A stretch of 64,000 bases of DNA from Asticcacaulis sp. (GCF_027484505.1 NZ_JAIXSV010000306.1:1-64000), one strand, 5' to 3'; shown: positions 29,158 through 39,887, counted from the stretch's first letter. A program made the numbers and translations. The notes: generated by a model not told the origin, from the letters alone.

Positions 29158-31374
29158 TCAGGCCGACACCCGGCGCAACCGGTCCAGCAAACGCTGTGTC
29201 TCCACAAGCTGCAGGCGGCAGGTTCGCATTTCGTGTTCGATCACATCATGCAGGGAGGAGCCGGGTTTGTTGGTGAAACTGCCGGATCGGCCTTCGTTAC
29301 GGCCAAACAGGACATAGTGGCAATAGCCATCCGGTACGACCCCGGCCAGGACGGCCTCGCGGACGTCGGGGTAAAGCTCCAGATAAGCCTCTTCGTCGAA
29401 CTGGGGTTCGTGGGCCGTCTCCTTGAACATCTTATGAAAGGACAGAAGCTCCCGCAGGGAGACCGGCGCATCAACCGGCAGTGCCGTCAGGAGAGGCAGT
29501 ATCGCCCGTTGCGCAAGCTGCCCGATCTCGCGTTCCAAGCGGATCGCCACCGGATCGAACCCTTGGACCCCGCCGTCCGCCGCAAGTGTGGTAATCGCCT
29601 CGAACCAGGCATGCTCGTCATTGTCGACAAGGAGACCTGCGGGCAAGCTTCCCAGGACGTGCGCAGGCGACGCGGAATAGACACCAGGATGCCCACAGGC
29701 ACCGAACAGTGCCATATCGGCATCGGTGCCAGCCATGGCATCCAGGGCGGCCAACCCCAGGGGGATCACACGTTCTCCACTCATGGCGAGACGCATGAGA
29801 GCCAAGCCATCGGCATCCGCCTGCTGCCGAACGTTGCCGACATGGGCGAAGAAGTCTGCATCGGGCTGCCCGAACCACAGGAGCGGGATCTTCAGATGCG
29901 ACACGGCGCGGCTGATCGCGGAAAGAACAGGGCCCTTGGCCGCCCCGAGAGCGAGACCATCCCGCGCATTGATGACCAGAGCCGCCGCAGCACCATGGCG
30001 CGCGGACGGCTGCATCGGCAATTGTACGGTCGGCGGCACGGTCCAACTGCGTCCTACGCCAAGCCGCGAAGCCAAGGCGGAACATATCCCCGGATTAGGG
30101 GTACAGAACAGCCCGCCGGAAGCGATCAGCCTTGCCAACGGCGCCTTCAGGAAATCAAGGCTGTCGACATAAACCAGGGGCGACCGCACAGCCAGACGGA
30201 CGGCTTCTACCATGGCCCACCGCGGATCACCGCAGACCAGCACCATGTCGGCATCGGATGGCATGCCACCCAGCCCATGATGGGAGAGAACCGGCGATCC
30301 ATCATCAGCCTGTTCTTCGATCAGGCTGTAACCTGACAGGTCCCCACTGTCGACCAAGCTTGAAAGTAGCGGCAGCAGATGCGCGATATGATCGCGCCCC
30401 TTGGCGGCCCCCACCACGACAGTGACAGAGCGACCAGCTCCGGCCCTGCGGCCATTGACGCCTCGCATAGCTGGTGCCAACGCCGCCTGCAGGCCAGCGG
30501 CCCAATCATGGTCATGCAGCACGGGCACAAAACGTCCCGCATCCGTGGCCAGCGCCGTGACAATGGTTTCAGTGTCGCCAGCCCCCAGCCAGTTCATCAG
30601 CGGGATATGGTTGCGGGCGCAGATGGCGTGACGAAGAGCGGTCGCTAATACCGGCTCGCCCAGCATAGGGAACGGATCAACGACAAGGGTGGCGGATGCC
30701 AGTATCGTGGTCAGGTCCGCAAGGGAGAGAATGGCCGTTACCTCGCCGCCGCAACCCGGCAGATAGGGTGGGGGGGGCTGGTCGGCACTGATGGCCATGT
30801 GCGCCAGCCGCACGGTTGCCCCGATAGCGAGCAGACGGTCAACAAGGCCATTGATGGCATCCTGCGCATGGGTCAGCCGCGACAGATCCCCAAGGATCAG
30901 CACGTCCCGATGTTGCGGTACACGATGCACACGCAATGGGGCAGGACAGTCCGCCGGCAAATTGATGGCGCCGGCGCCGGTCGGCAGGACAATGGGCATG
31001 AGGGCGCCATGCGACAGGTCAAGCGTCAGGCCCGCTGCATGACCTGTCCCCCGGAAGGCTTCGGCCACCCGGTCGGCTTCCTCGCGGTCCCGGATGGAAG
31101 CCAGATCGCCGACACGGAGGAGGTTGGGGAAAATGTAGGGTGGCAATGCCATATGTGCGGGTGACAGCCAGACGGCCGCATCATGTCGGCGCGAACGCAA
31201 CGCCGGCACCTGATGTTCCAGCCCGGGCCCCGTCAGCAGGCTGGTCGTAACATCAAGACCGATGCCAGTGAGATATTCCAGAATCTGGCGCCCACGGCTG
31301 CCCATAACCGTGACACCGGTTCCGGCATCCAACGGGGGTTCGGAGGCGAAGACGTGGATACTGCGCATAGCCAT
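29158..31374 (-). CDS. Large glycosyltransferase-like protein with C-terminal YPDV-type module
   Basis: Likely start MAMRSIHVFASEPPLDAG; C-term FDEEAYLELYPDVREAVLAGVVPDGYCHYVLFGRNEGRSGS. Catalytic family not clearly recognised. Confidence 0.6.
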   Translation of the reverse strand: MAMRSIHVFASEPPLDAGTGVTVMGSRGRQILEYLTGIGLDVTTSLLTGPGLEHQVPALRSRRHDAAVWLSPAHMALPPYIFPNLLRVGDLASIRDREEADRVAEAFRGTGHAAGLTLDLSHGALMPIVLPTGAGAINLPADCPAPLRVHRVPQHRDVLILGDLSRLTHAQDAINGLVDRLLAIGATVRLAHMAISADQPPPPYLPGCGGEVTAILSLADLTTILASATLVVDPFPMLGEPVLATALRHAICARNHIPLMNWLGAGDTETIVTALATDAGRFVPVLHDHDWAAGLQAALAPAMRGVNGRRAGAGRSVTVVVGAAKGRDHIAHLLPLLSSLVDSGDLSGYSLIEEQADDGSPVLSHHGLGGMPSDADMVLVCGDPRWAMVEAVRLAVRSPLVYVDSLDFLKAPLARLIASGGLFCTPNPGICSALASRLGVGRSWTVPPTVQLPMQPSARHGAAAALVINARDGLALGAAKGPVLSAISRAVSHLKIPLLWFGQPDADFFAHVGNVRQQADADGLALMRLAMSGERVIPLGLAALDAMAGTDADMALFGACGHPGVYSASPAHVLGSLPAGLLVDNDEHAWFEAITTLAADGGVQGFDPVAIRLEREIGQLAQRAILPLLTALPVDAPVSLRELLSFHKMFKETAHEPQFDEEAYLELYPDVREAVLAGVVPDGYCHYVLFGRNEGRSGSFTNKPGSSLHDVIEHEMRTCRLQLVETQRLLDRLRRVSA

Positions 31375-31409
31375 TCCTTGTTTCACGGTAACGACGCGGC
31401 AAGCCGATA

Positions 31410-34400
31410 TCAGGAATATTGAGCCAGAAGTGAGGACCATGCCGCCAGATAGCGGTCATGATTGAACAGGTCCAATGCGGTCTGCCGTGCCTTCGTGCCA
31501 ATGCGCGCGGCAGCAGCCCCGTTACGGCACAGGAAGGCAAGATATTCGGCCAGTTCTTCAGGTTGGTCCCCGATGAAACCATTGACGCCATGATGGATGA
31601 ACAGCGACAGATCGTCACTTTCCAGGCCGACCGGTACCACGCCGCTCAACATTGCCTCACCCCGCGACCGCGGCATGGGGGAACGTCGGCTAGTATCCAG
31701 GTAGGCCGTGAACTCAGCAATCCGGGCCGCATAGGAACGGAAACGGGACCAAGCATAGTCGTTGGTACCCCGCGCCCACAGCCCCCCGTCTTCATTCGAC
31801 GCCGTTTCCACGACAATGCCGGGTGGCAGATGCCGTAACACCTGCTCATGTTCGAAGGCACCACGATAATGCGGCCTTTCCCACATGGAGGCGCCAAGAG
31901 CCAGAACATCGCGGCGGCGTGTCGTCTGGCGGTACTCCTGGGGATCGAACCCATGCCATATGACGCGTGAGCGGTGGAAACCCCATTCCCCCTGGGCGGC
32001 ATGGGCATTGACCACCACCTCCACATCATGGGCGCGCATCTTGTCGACCACGGCCTGCCGTTCCGCCTCCATCAGTTCGAACCGGGCAATGGGGCCACGG
32101 GCAACATTATACTGCCCGACAAAGGGAACGGTTCCGTGACAGATGGCGACCTTGGGCAACTTGATATTGTCCAGGAACCAGCGGAAGGACCGCCCCCAAT
32201 CCAGAGGAAGGACACCGGCGCCCAGGGCCGGGTTCAGGCTATTCTCATCGAAATGCAGGATCGCAAGATCATAGCGCGACTCCTTGATGTCGGCCGCATC
32301 GATGAAATTGACGTTGGACCGAAGCGGCCGCTGATCGTAACTCCAGGCGTCGGTCATGCCAGGGCCGAGGCCGCGCACCAGCGTGAATTCATGCGGCAGC
32401 TTGTACAGCTCATACTGGTGGCCGCAATGCCAACGGTAGCTGAGAATGCGCAGCGGGCGGGCCGTATTCTGCGAGATGGCAGGCGCCGCAATGGCAGCGG
32501 CGAAACGCTGGCGCAGGCGGTGATAATCATGGGCGGCATCCTGACGGGCCCGGACGGCGCCGGCCATGATTTCCTTCGCCGTTGCGACCGCCCAGCGGCG
32601 TGCGACCAGCGGCAGATCGGGATGCTTGTCCATCAACAGGTTGAAGTTGCGCATCAGGCCACGCGACTTGGCAGCCTCGTCAATGCTGGACGGGTGCGAC
32701 ATGTGAACCGAGATGGCGGCGGTCGTGAATTTGACCCGCGCCCCGGCCTGATGCAGCCGGTATCCCAGGTCCACATCTTCCCACCCGAACCCCGAACCGG
32801 GGCGGGCACTGTAGCTGAGGTCAAGATCGAAAGGTCCGCTGCCACGATCGACCTGCCGCAGCAAAGTCGCCCGCACCGACATGTTGCGGGTGATGCAGTT
32901 GACGAAGCCGTCCAGTTGCGTGCGGTCCTGCATGGCCATTTCAGCCTTCAGCAACGCCGCATCACCTTGTAACTGTGCGATCAGTTGTTCGGGAGCTCGC
33001 CCGTGGGATTCGATGTTCAGCGGTCCGACAACGACATCCACGTCGGGATGGCTGAGCTCCAGCGCATGGGCGGCCAGGAAGTCGCCATTGAGCAGGCAAT
33101 CGCAGTCGATCACGACATAAGCGTCGGCATGAACAGCCGCGATCCCGATATTGCGGGCTGCACAATTGCCTTGGTTGACCGTCTGCCGGATCAAGGTCAC
33201 GGACAGGCGTGAGCGGCGGTGACGGGCTGCCCAGTTCTCCACCCTGCTGGCACCATCATCCGTGGATGCATCATCGACCAGCACCACACTGATGCGGCCC
33301 CCATAGGATTGGCTGTTCAGACAATCCAGGAACTGCTCAACCGTTGCCGCCTTCTGGTAAAGAACGGTGACGACGGCAATGTGGGGCAGCACCTGCCGCA
33401 GATGATCCTGTCGCAGGCCGGGCAGGCCAGTCGCTGTCAATGGGCTATCCCCACAGGACAGCGTGCCGTTGGGCAGGGGGCGGGCGATCTGGTGGCAGCG
33501 GCGTGCAGTTTGCCGTAGGGCGGAGACGCGGTTGGATAGCGGGCTGTCGGCAATCAACCCATCCGATGGCAGCGATGCCACCTGGTCCTGTGTGTCCAAA
33601 AAGATGGTTGTGACCAGACTGGCATGCAGCAGCCCCATGACCTCATCATGAAGACGGGTGGGTGCCCCGGGCGCCGGCGACACATCCGCCAACAGCACGA
33701 CATCCTTGCGCAGCAATTCGGCCAGCAGCCCGCCCCAGTCGCCTGTAAAGGTCAGGCAACGCAGATCAATACCGGGCAAGGCGCGGCGAACCATTTCCAG
33801 CAGCCGGGCCGGATAAGGATGGTCCTGCGGGACGACCAGGGCCACTGCCAGCCTTATGTCGGCGCCTACCGACGACAGGCTGGCCGACCGCTCAACATAC
33901 CGGGGAAGCAGAGGGTCGATAGCTTCCAGCAGGATTTCCGGTCGCGGCCGGTGTTCCGGCAGAGCCGTGCGGTTGACCACCACGGCATTACAGCTCGTCG
34001 CACTCGTGGTGGGCGAAGTCAGGAGCACCCGGTAGCGGGTGCCGGGCCGGAAGGTGAATCCTTCCAGATCGAACTCGGCATAGCGGGTTTCTGGAACCGG
34101 CAGGGGCCGGATGGCGCGCAGAGCCAGAAGCTCGCCATTCTCGTCAAACAGCTCCATCTGTAACGGCAAGGTGCCACGCCCTATACGCGGGGCGATGCCT
34201 ACCTGCAGCTTTGCCAGACTTGCCGCTGGCGCCTCGAAGCTGAAACTGACTGTGGAGTGGCGGTGGATGGGCAGAACCGCGCGGTCTTCGGGTAACGGAA
34301 AGAACTTCTCCGTCGATTGCCGGAATCGGGCCCCACTCTCGCACCATTCCAGGCCGAAAAGCGGTTCGCGGTGGTGTGCGGCGAGGCGCTCGACCTGTGC

Positions 34401-34907
34401 CACCGGCAAGCCCTGACCGATCAGGCTGCCCCAGACGCGTATATCGGCCGCCATCCCGCCGAGGATCCGCAGCGAAGCGCTGTAAAGGCCGGGTTCGCGC
34501 ACACCGTTGGGGGGAATATTAAACTCGACGACCTGTACGCCGCCATCCGTGCTGGTTTGCGCCTGGCTGGACAGGACTGGGTATTCCACCATGTCCGGAC
34601 CGGACAGATCGAAACGGCTCAGATCCAAGGACAGGTCAAAGCTGACACCAGGCGGCGTTTCCACCTGCAGCGAGAAACCGGTCACGCCTGTCACGCATTG
34701 TACGCTGAAACGCAGCCCTGCCGGCGAAAGCACGCGGAAGACAGGCATTGCCGCCGCTTCCCGACGTTCGCCGAAGCTATACAATACCTGGTGTTCCGCC
34801 GTAGGGCAGGTGATCTGATGCCATGGAACAAACACGGTCTGTTCGCTGTGCGGGGATCGATTTCCCATTTGAACATCGCTCATGACAGACCGAATCCCAC
34901 GAATCAA
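31410..34907 (-). CDS. Very large multidomain glycosyltransferase (GT2 core, C-terminal GT-B-like domain)
   Basis: IAVVTVLYQKAATVEQFLDCLNSQSYGGRISVVLVDDASTDDGASRV...NQGNCAARNIGI...VVIDCDCLL; C-term SPMPRSRGEAMLSGVVPVGLESDDLSLFIHHGVNGFIG. Confidence 0.85.
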   Translation of the reverse strand: MIRGIRSVMSDVQMGNRSPHSEQTVFVPWHQITCPTAEHQVLYSFGERREAAAMPVFRVLSPAGLRFSVQCVTGVTGFSLQVETPPGVSFDLSLDLSRFDLSGPDMVEYPVLSSQAQTSTDGGVQVVEFNIPPNGVREPGLYSASLRILGGMAADIRVWGSLIGQGLPVAQVERLAAHHREPLFGLEWCESGARFRQSTEKFFPLPEDRAVLPIHRHSTVSFSFEAPAASLAKLQVGIAPRIGRGTLPLQMELFDENGELLALRAIRPLPVPETRYAEFDLEGFTFRPGTRYRVLLTSPTTSATSCNAVVVNRTALPEHRPRPEILLEAIDPLLPRYVERSASLSSVGADIRLAVALVVPQDHPYPARLLEMVRRALPGIDLRCLTFTGDWGGLLAELLRKDVVLLADVSPAPGAPTRLHDEVMGLLHASLVTTIFLDTQDQVASLPSDGLIADSPLSNRVSALRQTARRCHQIARPLPNGTLSCGDSPLTATGLPGLRQDHLRQVLPHIAVVTVLYQKAATVEQFLDCLNSQSYGGRISVVLVDDASTDDGASRVENWAARHRRSRLSVTLIRQTVNQGNCAARNIGIAAVHADAYVVIDCDCLLNGDFLAAHALELSHPDVDVVVGPLNIESHGRAPEQLIAQLQGDAALLKAEMAMQDRTQLDGFVNCITRNMSVRATLLRQVDRGSGPFDLDLSYSARPGSGFGWEDVDLGYRLHQAGARVKFTTAAISVHMSHPSSIDEAAKSRGLMRNFNLLMDKHPDLPLVARRWAVATAKEIMAGAVRARQDAAHDYHRLRQRFAAAIAAPAISQNTARPLRILSYRWHCGHQYELYKLPHEFTLVRGLGPGMTDAWSYDQRPLRSNVNFIDAADIKESRYDLAILHFDENSLNPALGAGVLPLDWGRSFRWFLDNIKLPKVAICHGTVPFVGQYNVARGPIARFELMEAERQAVVDKMRAHDVEVVVNAHAAQGEWGFHRSRVIWHGFDPQEYRQTTRRRDVLALGASMWERPHYRGAFEHEQVLRHLPPGIVVETASNEDGGLWARGTNDYAWSRFRSYAARIAEFTAYLDTSRRSPMPRSRGEAMLSGVVPVGLESDDLSLFIHHGVNGFIGDQPEELAEYLAFLCRNGAAAARIGTKARQTALDLFNHDRYLAAWSSLLAQYS

Positions 34908-37165
34908 CGATTAGACAAAGCTTTGGATGCTGCATTCGGGGCCGCCCGCCCGAGGGGGGCTGGCTTCGAGGCCCCCTGTACCGGCAGCATATTCCCTTTC
35001 GGCGGCAGCCCCAGGGCTGACAGGGTGTTACGGACCAGATTTCCCACAGTGAAGCGCTCATGTACTTCGCGTTGGGCACGGCTGGCCAGCGTCAGACGCT
35101 TTGAACTGTCGGCCAGCAATTCGATGCAGGATTTGGTAAGGGCATCGATATCGCCGATTGCATGCATGTAGGGCAGCAGGCAGGGCGCCAGCGCCGACCG
35201 CGTGCCACCAGCATTGGTGCAGACGACCGCAGTACCTTGCCACTGGGCTTCCATGATGACGTTCGGCAACCCTTCTGCCTTGGCCGTGTGTAACAACAGG
35301 TCGGCTGCGCCAAGCAGAACATGCACGTCATTGCAGCGGCCCAGCAACTGGATTGCATCCTCAATCCCATGCATCTGGATGCGGGCAGTCATAGCCCCTT
35401 CCAGGGGACCGATCCCAGCCACCACCGCCTTGAGCTGGGGAAAACGCTGCCGCAGCCGGGCAATGACATCGACAAACAGCAATGGTTCCTTTTCCTGGGC
35501 CAACCGGAAGACACCGGCAATCAAGGGGGAGGAGGAACCAACCCCCAGCCGCAGCCGCGTCTCTACCCGCTGTACCAAGGTCGGCGGCGGTAAATCATCG
35601 ACGGCAATACCATTGACGATAACCTTCACCTGCTTGGTCGGGATGCCCAGCCAACACGCGTAGGATTCGGCACCAGCCTCGGCATTGGCTGTCAGCACCA
35701 CGCGGTCACTGGAAATCAGCCATTGATAGATTTCTCTGAACCAGGGGCGGTGCAGGTTGGGGAAGAAGGTCGGATTGACATTGCGGCCACTGAGCAGGAT
35801 ATGCGGCACCCCTGCCAGCAGTGCCGCCAAACCGCCAACGATATTGATCATGTCGAGATAACAGACCACAGCGATGGGGCGGCTGACCTGCAGGCGCATG
35901 GTTGCCTCCAGCACCCCGACCCTGATCTCCTCCGGCAAGCGTCGCAAGATGCTGGACGCTGCCGCCAAAGTCGGGCTGAGGGGACCCTGCGGCAACTGAA
36001 CCGACTTGCCATCCCCCAGACTGTCGATTGGAATATCGGCACCGGACAGCAGATTATCCGCGTAATGGCGGCCTTCATCCGACAAGGGTGCAATGGTCAG
36101 CAACTCAGGCGCATAGCCCGCTGCCTTCATTCCCCGCGCCAGATTGCAGATCTGCCGTTCAGCGCCCCCCGGACCCAGATAGCCGATCATCAATGTGACC
36201 CGGCGTTGGTCTGCATCGGGCACATAGGTTTGCGTACCATGCTGTTCGCGCCAAGCGGCGAAGCTACGGCCGGCATGGCGAAGCTGGGGCGGGGGCGGTT
36301 TGCTGCCATCCCCTTCCTTCAACAGGGCGAGATCAAGGTCCGCCTGGGCCGTACTAAGTTTGAGCCCGACCATACGGGCCAGACGCCGTTCCATATTGTC
36401 CGGACGGGCCCCGATCTCCAGAAAGGCATACCGGCGTCCATTGGTGTTGGGGCTCGTATTGTCGGAACAGGAGAAGAAAACCTCATGTCGCCAATGGGAA
36501 TAGAGGCCCCGCCCCAGACTACGGATCATCCCGTGATTTGAGTGGGCGACCCCCAGGGGCCGTTTATCCTCAAACAATACCAAGCGCGACCGGCCGCCAT
36601 CGTCGCAATCATCACCCAGCCCGGCGATATCTTGGCACAAAACACGGTAACAATATCCGCTTTCAAAATAGAAAGTGCCGGCTGTACCGAGGCTGGTGCC
36701 CCGCGTGTCCAGCATCTGCTCGCAATAGGCAAGCAATGCCTGCTGAACGCGGGCCTGCCGTGCCGCGCGAGTGGGGTTGCAGGGAACATCGACCAGCGAG
36801 TTGGCGCCAAGAGCGCTGAAAACCGTGTAACCGAACTGCGTGAGATAATTTACGGCCGTCGCCGGAATGGTCGCCGGGCGCGCCAGGAAGACCAGCTCTG
36901 GATGTGCCGCTCCAGAGACCAGGTGCTGAATGGCTTTCGCCTCTTCCCAGGCCTCATCTCGCATCCAGTCGAAAGGGACAATGTCGAAGCCTGTGGCGGG
37001 GGGCATCATGGCACCAGCGCCCATGCCACCAACCACACAGGTCGACAGGTTCGGCAAATCGGTCAGGAATGACAGATCATCGACGTTGCAGAACACCACA
37101 ACCCCGGCCGGGGATTGACAGCCGGCAAGATCCAGATACAGAAAATCTCGAATGTTGAGCGTCAA
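34904..37165 (-). CDS. GT4-like glycosyltransferase containing one SHW module
   Basis: C-term LIAGVFRLAQEKEPLLFVDVIARLRQRFPQLKAVVAGIGPLEGAM...VHVLLGAADLLLHTAKAEGLPNVIMEAQWQGTAVVCTNAGG; internal LVLFEDKRPLGVAHSNHGMIRSLGRGLYSHWRHEVFFSCSDNTSPNTNGRRYAFLE. Confidence 0.85.
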   Translation of the reverse strand: MTLNIRDFLYLDLAGCQSPAGVVVFCNVDDLSFLTDLPNLSTCVVGGMGAGAMMPPATGFDIVPFDWMRDEAWEEAKAIQHLVSGAAHPELVFLARPATIPATAVNYLTQFGYTVFSALGANSLVDVPCNPTRAARQARVQQALLAYCEQMLDTRGTSLGTAGTFYFESGYCYRVLCQDIAGLGDDCDDGGRSRLVLFEDKRPLGVAHSNHGMIRSLGRGLYSHWRHEVFFSCSDNTSPNTNGRRYAFLEIGARPDNMERRLARMVGLKLSTAQADLDLALLKEGDGSKPPPPQLRHAGRSFAAWREQHGTQTYVPDADQRRVTLMIGYLGPGGAERQICNLARGMKAAGYAPELLTIAPLSDEGRHYADNLLSGADIPIDSLGDGKSVQLPQGPLSPTLAAASSILRRLPEEIRVGVLEATMRLQVSRPIAVVCYLDMINIVGGLAALLAGVPHILLSGRNVNPTFFPNLHRPWFREIYQWLISSDRVVLTANAEAGAESYACWLGIPTKQVKVIVNGIAVDDLPPPTLVQRVETRLRLGVGSSSPLIAGVFRLAQEKEPLLFVDVIARLRQRFPQLKAVVAGIGPLEGAMTARIQMHGIEDAIQLLGRCNDVHVLLGAADLLLHTAKAEGLPNVIMEAQWQGTAVVCTNAGGTRSALAPCLLPYMHAIGDIDALTKSCIELLADSSKRLTLASRAQREVHERFTVGNLVRNTLSALGLPPKGNMLPVQGASKPAPLGRAAPNAASKALSNR
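36416..36673 (-). other. SHW module copy E (protein-domain repeat)
   Basis: GYCYRV...LVLFEDKRPLGVAHSNHGMIRSLGRGLYSHWRHEVFFSCSDNTSPNTNGRRYAFLE. Confidence 0.85.
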
Positions 37166-39015
37166 TTGGCAGGCACCGGCACGGGGTTGCGGGATGGGGA
37201 GAGAGCCTTTGCCGGCGGCGGAGAGCGCGCAGGATGGGTGCGCAACCAGCTTTCAAGAATGAACAAGAGCCAGATCTGATAGGCGCTATATGATTGTGTC
37301 TGATGGTCCATGAAGGCGGCGATGCGCTCTACCGGCAGCCAGTTCTGCAACTGGCCGTCTGCGGACAGACAAAGCTTACGGGTGCGGGCCAGCAGCTCAT
37401 CCCGGCCCCAGAGTGACATGGGCAAGCCGAAACCGCGTTTTGGCCGGTCCAGCCAGGCACGGGGCACGAACTGCTCGGCAACACGCTTCAAGATCAGCTT
37501 GCCTTGACCACTGGCGTAGCATTCATCGGGATGAAGACGGGCCGCGAAGCGCGCCACCTCCATGCCCAGCAAGGGCGCCCGCACTTCCAGGCTGTTACGC
37601 ATGCTCATCCGGTCGACCTTGGGCAGAACCGCCCCTGGCATATAGTGGGCTGCATCCATTTCCCGCAGACGGTGGAGCAGTGGCTTATCCGCCAGATTGA
37701 CCGTGTCCCGCAGATGGCGAAGCAAAGCGGCATTACCGGTTGGCATCGGACCTAGCAGACGTTCCACGTCGCGGTCTTCATAAACCAGAATGCGGTTGGA
37801 GAAATAGACATCGCCCGGCTGCCATGCCGGATCGCCTGCCTTCTCCTGTGCCTCGCGCAGGGTGGAGAAATAGCGGCCATAGCCTCCGAACAGCTCGTCC
37901 CCGCCATCACCGGACAGGGCGACGGTGACATGTTCGCGCGCGAACTGTGTGAGAAGATAGGTGGGCAGGCAGGAACTGTCGCCGTTCGGCTCGTCCATCA
38001 TGGCACCGACCTGCTCGCCCAGGGCCAGCATGTCGGGCGCGATGATCTTGTCGCGATGGTCGGTGCCCAGCATCCGGGCCATTTCCCGCGCATCCTCATG
38101 CTCGGACTCCGCTGTATTCTCGAAGCCGATGGAGAAAGTCATGAGGTTGCGGTTCAGGCGCTTTGTTGCGATGGCGGCAACCAGTGTGCTGTCGACTCCG
38201 CCGGACAAAAAAGCCCCAAGAGGCACATCGGAGATCAGCTTGCGCCGTACCGATCGGACAAGAATCTCCTCCAGCTCTTCGGCCAGATCATCAATGGAGC
38301 GGGGGGCAAGGCCAGTCGGTTCCGTTTCGAACGCAAAGTGGCGACCGACCACGATGCTGCCCGTCGGGGACACACGCAGATAGCAACCCGGCGGCAACCG
38401 GCGAACGGAACCATAAATGGACCGTGTACCGGGCACATATTGAAAGCTCAGATAGCCCGCGATGCTTTCATGATCGATGGTCGCATCAAAGCCAGGCAGA
38501 ACAGTCAGTGCCTGCAGCTCTGAAGCGAAGGCAAACAGGCCATTACCTGTCCAGTAATAAAGCGGTTTTTCCCCGAAAGGGTCACGGGCGATGACAAGGC
38601 TGCGATCCTTGTGATCATACAGGGCGAACGCATACATCGCATCGATGCGCGACAGAAGATTAAGCCCTTCTGCCTGCAAACCCTGCAACAGGACCTCTGT
38701 ATCCGACTGTGTGCGGAAAACATGCCCCTTGGCCTCAAGCTCCGCACGTACTTCCTGAAAACTGTAAAGTTCGCCATTGAAGCAGATGGACAGGCGGCCA
38801 TCTGCACTATGCATCGGCTGATGGCCGCCCGAGGAAGTGTCGATGATGCTGAGACGGCGATGGGAAAAGGCGCAATGGCCTGTTTTGTCAACCCAAACAC
38901 CCCCGTCATCCGGGCCGCGATGGATCATCCGATCAGCCATTGCTCCAGCCAGTTGGGCCAACTGCTTGGGGCTCACCTTGTTACCAAAATTGATGATGCC
39001 GGCTATGCCACACAT
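37162..39015 (-). CDS. asnB: Asparagine synthase (glutamine-hydrolyzing)
   Basis: MCGIAGIINFG with Cys2 nucleophile, LSICFNGELYSF, AFLSGGVDSTLVAAIA, LSGDGGDELFGGYGRY. Confidence 0.93.
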   Translation of the reverse strand: MCGIAGIINFGNKVSPKQLAQLAGAMADRMIHRGPDDGGVWVDKTGHCAFSHRRLSIIDTSSGGHQPMHSADGRLSICFNGELYSFQEVRAELEAKGHVFRTQSDTEVLLQGLQAEGLNLLSRIDAMYAFALYDHKDRSLVIARDPFGEKPLYYWTGNGLFAFASELQALTVLPGFDATIDHESIAGYLSFQYVPGTRSIYGSVRRLPPGCYLRVSPTGSIVVGRHFAFETEPTGLAPRSIDDLAEELEEILVRSVRRKLISDVPLGAFLSGGVDSTLVAAIATKRLNRNLMTFSIGFENTAESEHEDAREMARMLGTDHRDKIIAPDMLALGEQVGAMMDEPNGDSSCLPTYLLTQFAREHVTVALSGDGGDELFGGYGRYFSTLREAQEKAGDPAWQPGDVYFSNRILVYEDRDVERLLGPMPTGNAALLRHLRDTVNLADKPLLHRLREMDAAHYMPGAVLPKVDRMSMRNSLEVRAPLLGMEVARFAARLHPDECYASGQGKLILKRVAEQFVPRAWLDRPKRGFGLPMSLWGRDELLARTRKLCLSADGQLQNWLPVERIAAFMDHQTQSYSAYQIWLLFILESWLRTHPARSPPPAKALSPSRNPVPVPAN

Positions 39016-39081
39016 CCCCTAATTCCCCCGCATATGGCGTACCAACCGCCCTGAACGGTCAGTTCCCCGCTGCCTGCACTA

Positions 39082-39741
39082 TCAATTCTGACCGGTCGCC
39101 GTCAGCAGGTCGAGTGCCGCCTTCAACTGACTGATGGTGATGGCCTGTGTACGCAGCAAAGCCAACATCGCGCTGCGGTCCTTGATATCCATCAGCACCG
39201 CATCCTGCTCCTGCAATGCCGGGAAAGTCGCCATCTCGTTGGCTGCCACCGGTTGGCGTGAGAGCAGTGAGAGGGAAATATCGGCCAACCGAGCCGCCAG
39301 ACCATCACGCTGCACACGCAGACCAGAAGCCACCTGTTGCAGATAGGTGGTGGCAGCCGGGTCATTGCCCATTGCGATGGCGAGCTCGGCACAGCCGGTC
39401 AGCACAGATGGATCGCCTGGATTTTCCGTCAACTGCGCCTCGAAAAGCTCCCTCGCCGTCACCAGGTTGCCCGCTAGCATGTGGGCACGCGCCATCTTGG
39501 CACGCACGGCGTTGGGGTTGCGGGCAACGGACACCGCCTGCGCATAGGCGTTAACCGCGAGGTCGAAACGCCCCCCAGCCGCCAAAAAATCCCCTTTTTG
39601 CTCCCAGTCGTCTGGCAATTGCAGCTCAGACCTCTCGGAGGCTTGCGTACTTCCAAAAGACATTTGCACGTGGCCTAGCATGCTACCGACACCTGAGTGA
39701 AGTTCAGCGGCGGAGTGCTGCGCCCCCAGCCGAACAGACAT
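39082..39741 (-). CDS. TPR-like hypothetical protein
   Basis: WEQKGDFLAAGGRFDLAVNAYAQAVSVARNPNAVRAKMARAHMLAGNLVTARELFEAQLTENPGDPSVLTGCAELAIAMGN, a TPR-like pattern. Confidence 0.65.
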   Translation of the reverse strand: MSVRLGAQHSAAELHSGVGSMLGHVQMSFGSTQASERSELQLPDDWEQKGDFLAAGGRFDLAVNAYAQAVSVARNPNAVRAKMARAHMLAGNLVTARELFEAQLTENPGDPSVLTGCAELAIAMGNDPAATTYLQQVASGLRVQRDGLAARLADISLSLLSRQPVAANEMATFPALQEQDAVLMDIKDRSAMLALLRTQAITISQLKAALDLLTATGQN

Positions 39742-39829
39742 AAACTATAATTGATAACCAGATTGTGAATTAGCCCTATGTGACAGGGTCGATTCCGCCT
39801 GGCTACACTCTGCGGGGGAGCCGCTAATG

Positions 39830-39859
39830 TTGACTGACGTTTAACTTAAACGATATTAT
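39830..39859 (+). promoter_or_regulatory. Candidate sigma70-like promoter for the radical SAM gene
   Basis: TTGACT, 18-bp spacer, TATTAT; 28 nt upstream of the ATG at 39888, in an AT-rich divergent intergenic gap. Confidence 0.4.
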
Positions 39860-39887
39860 AACTACAATATGCAGAGGGCTAGACACA

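Noticed and set aside
20001-30000. Search for CRISPR arrays, tRNA and rRNA genes here and across the window
   Set aside because: No regularly spaced direct repeats of CRISPR type and no tRNA/rRNA-like segments were noticed; the repetitive stretches are coding repeats (Sel1, RTX).
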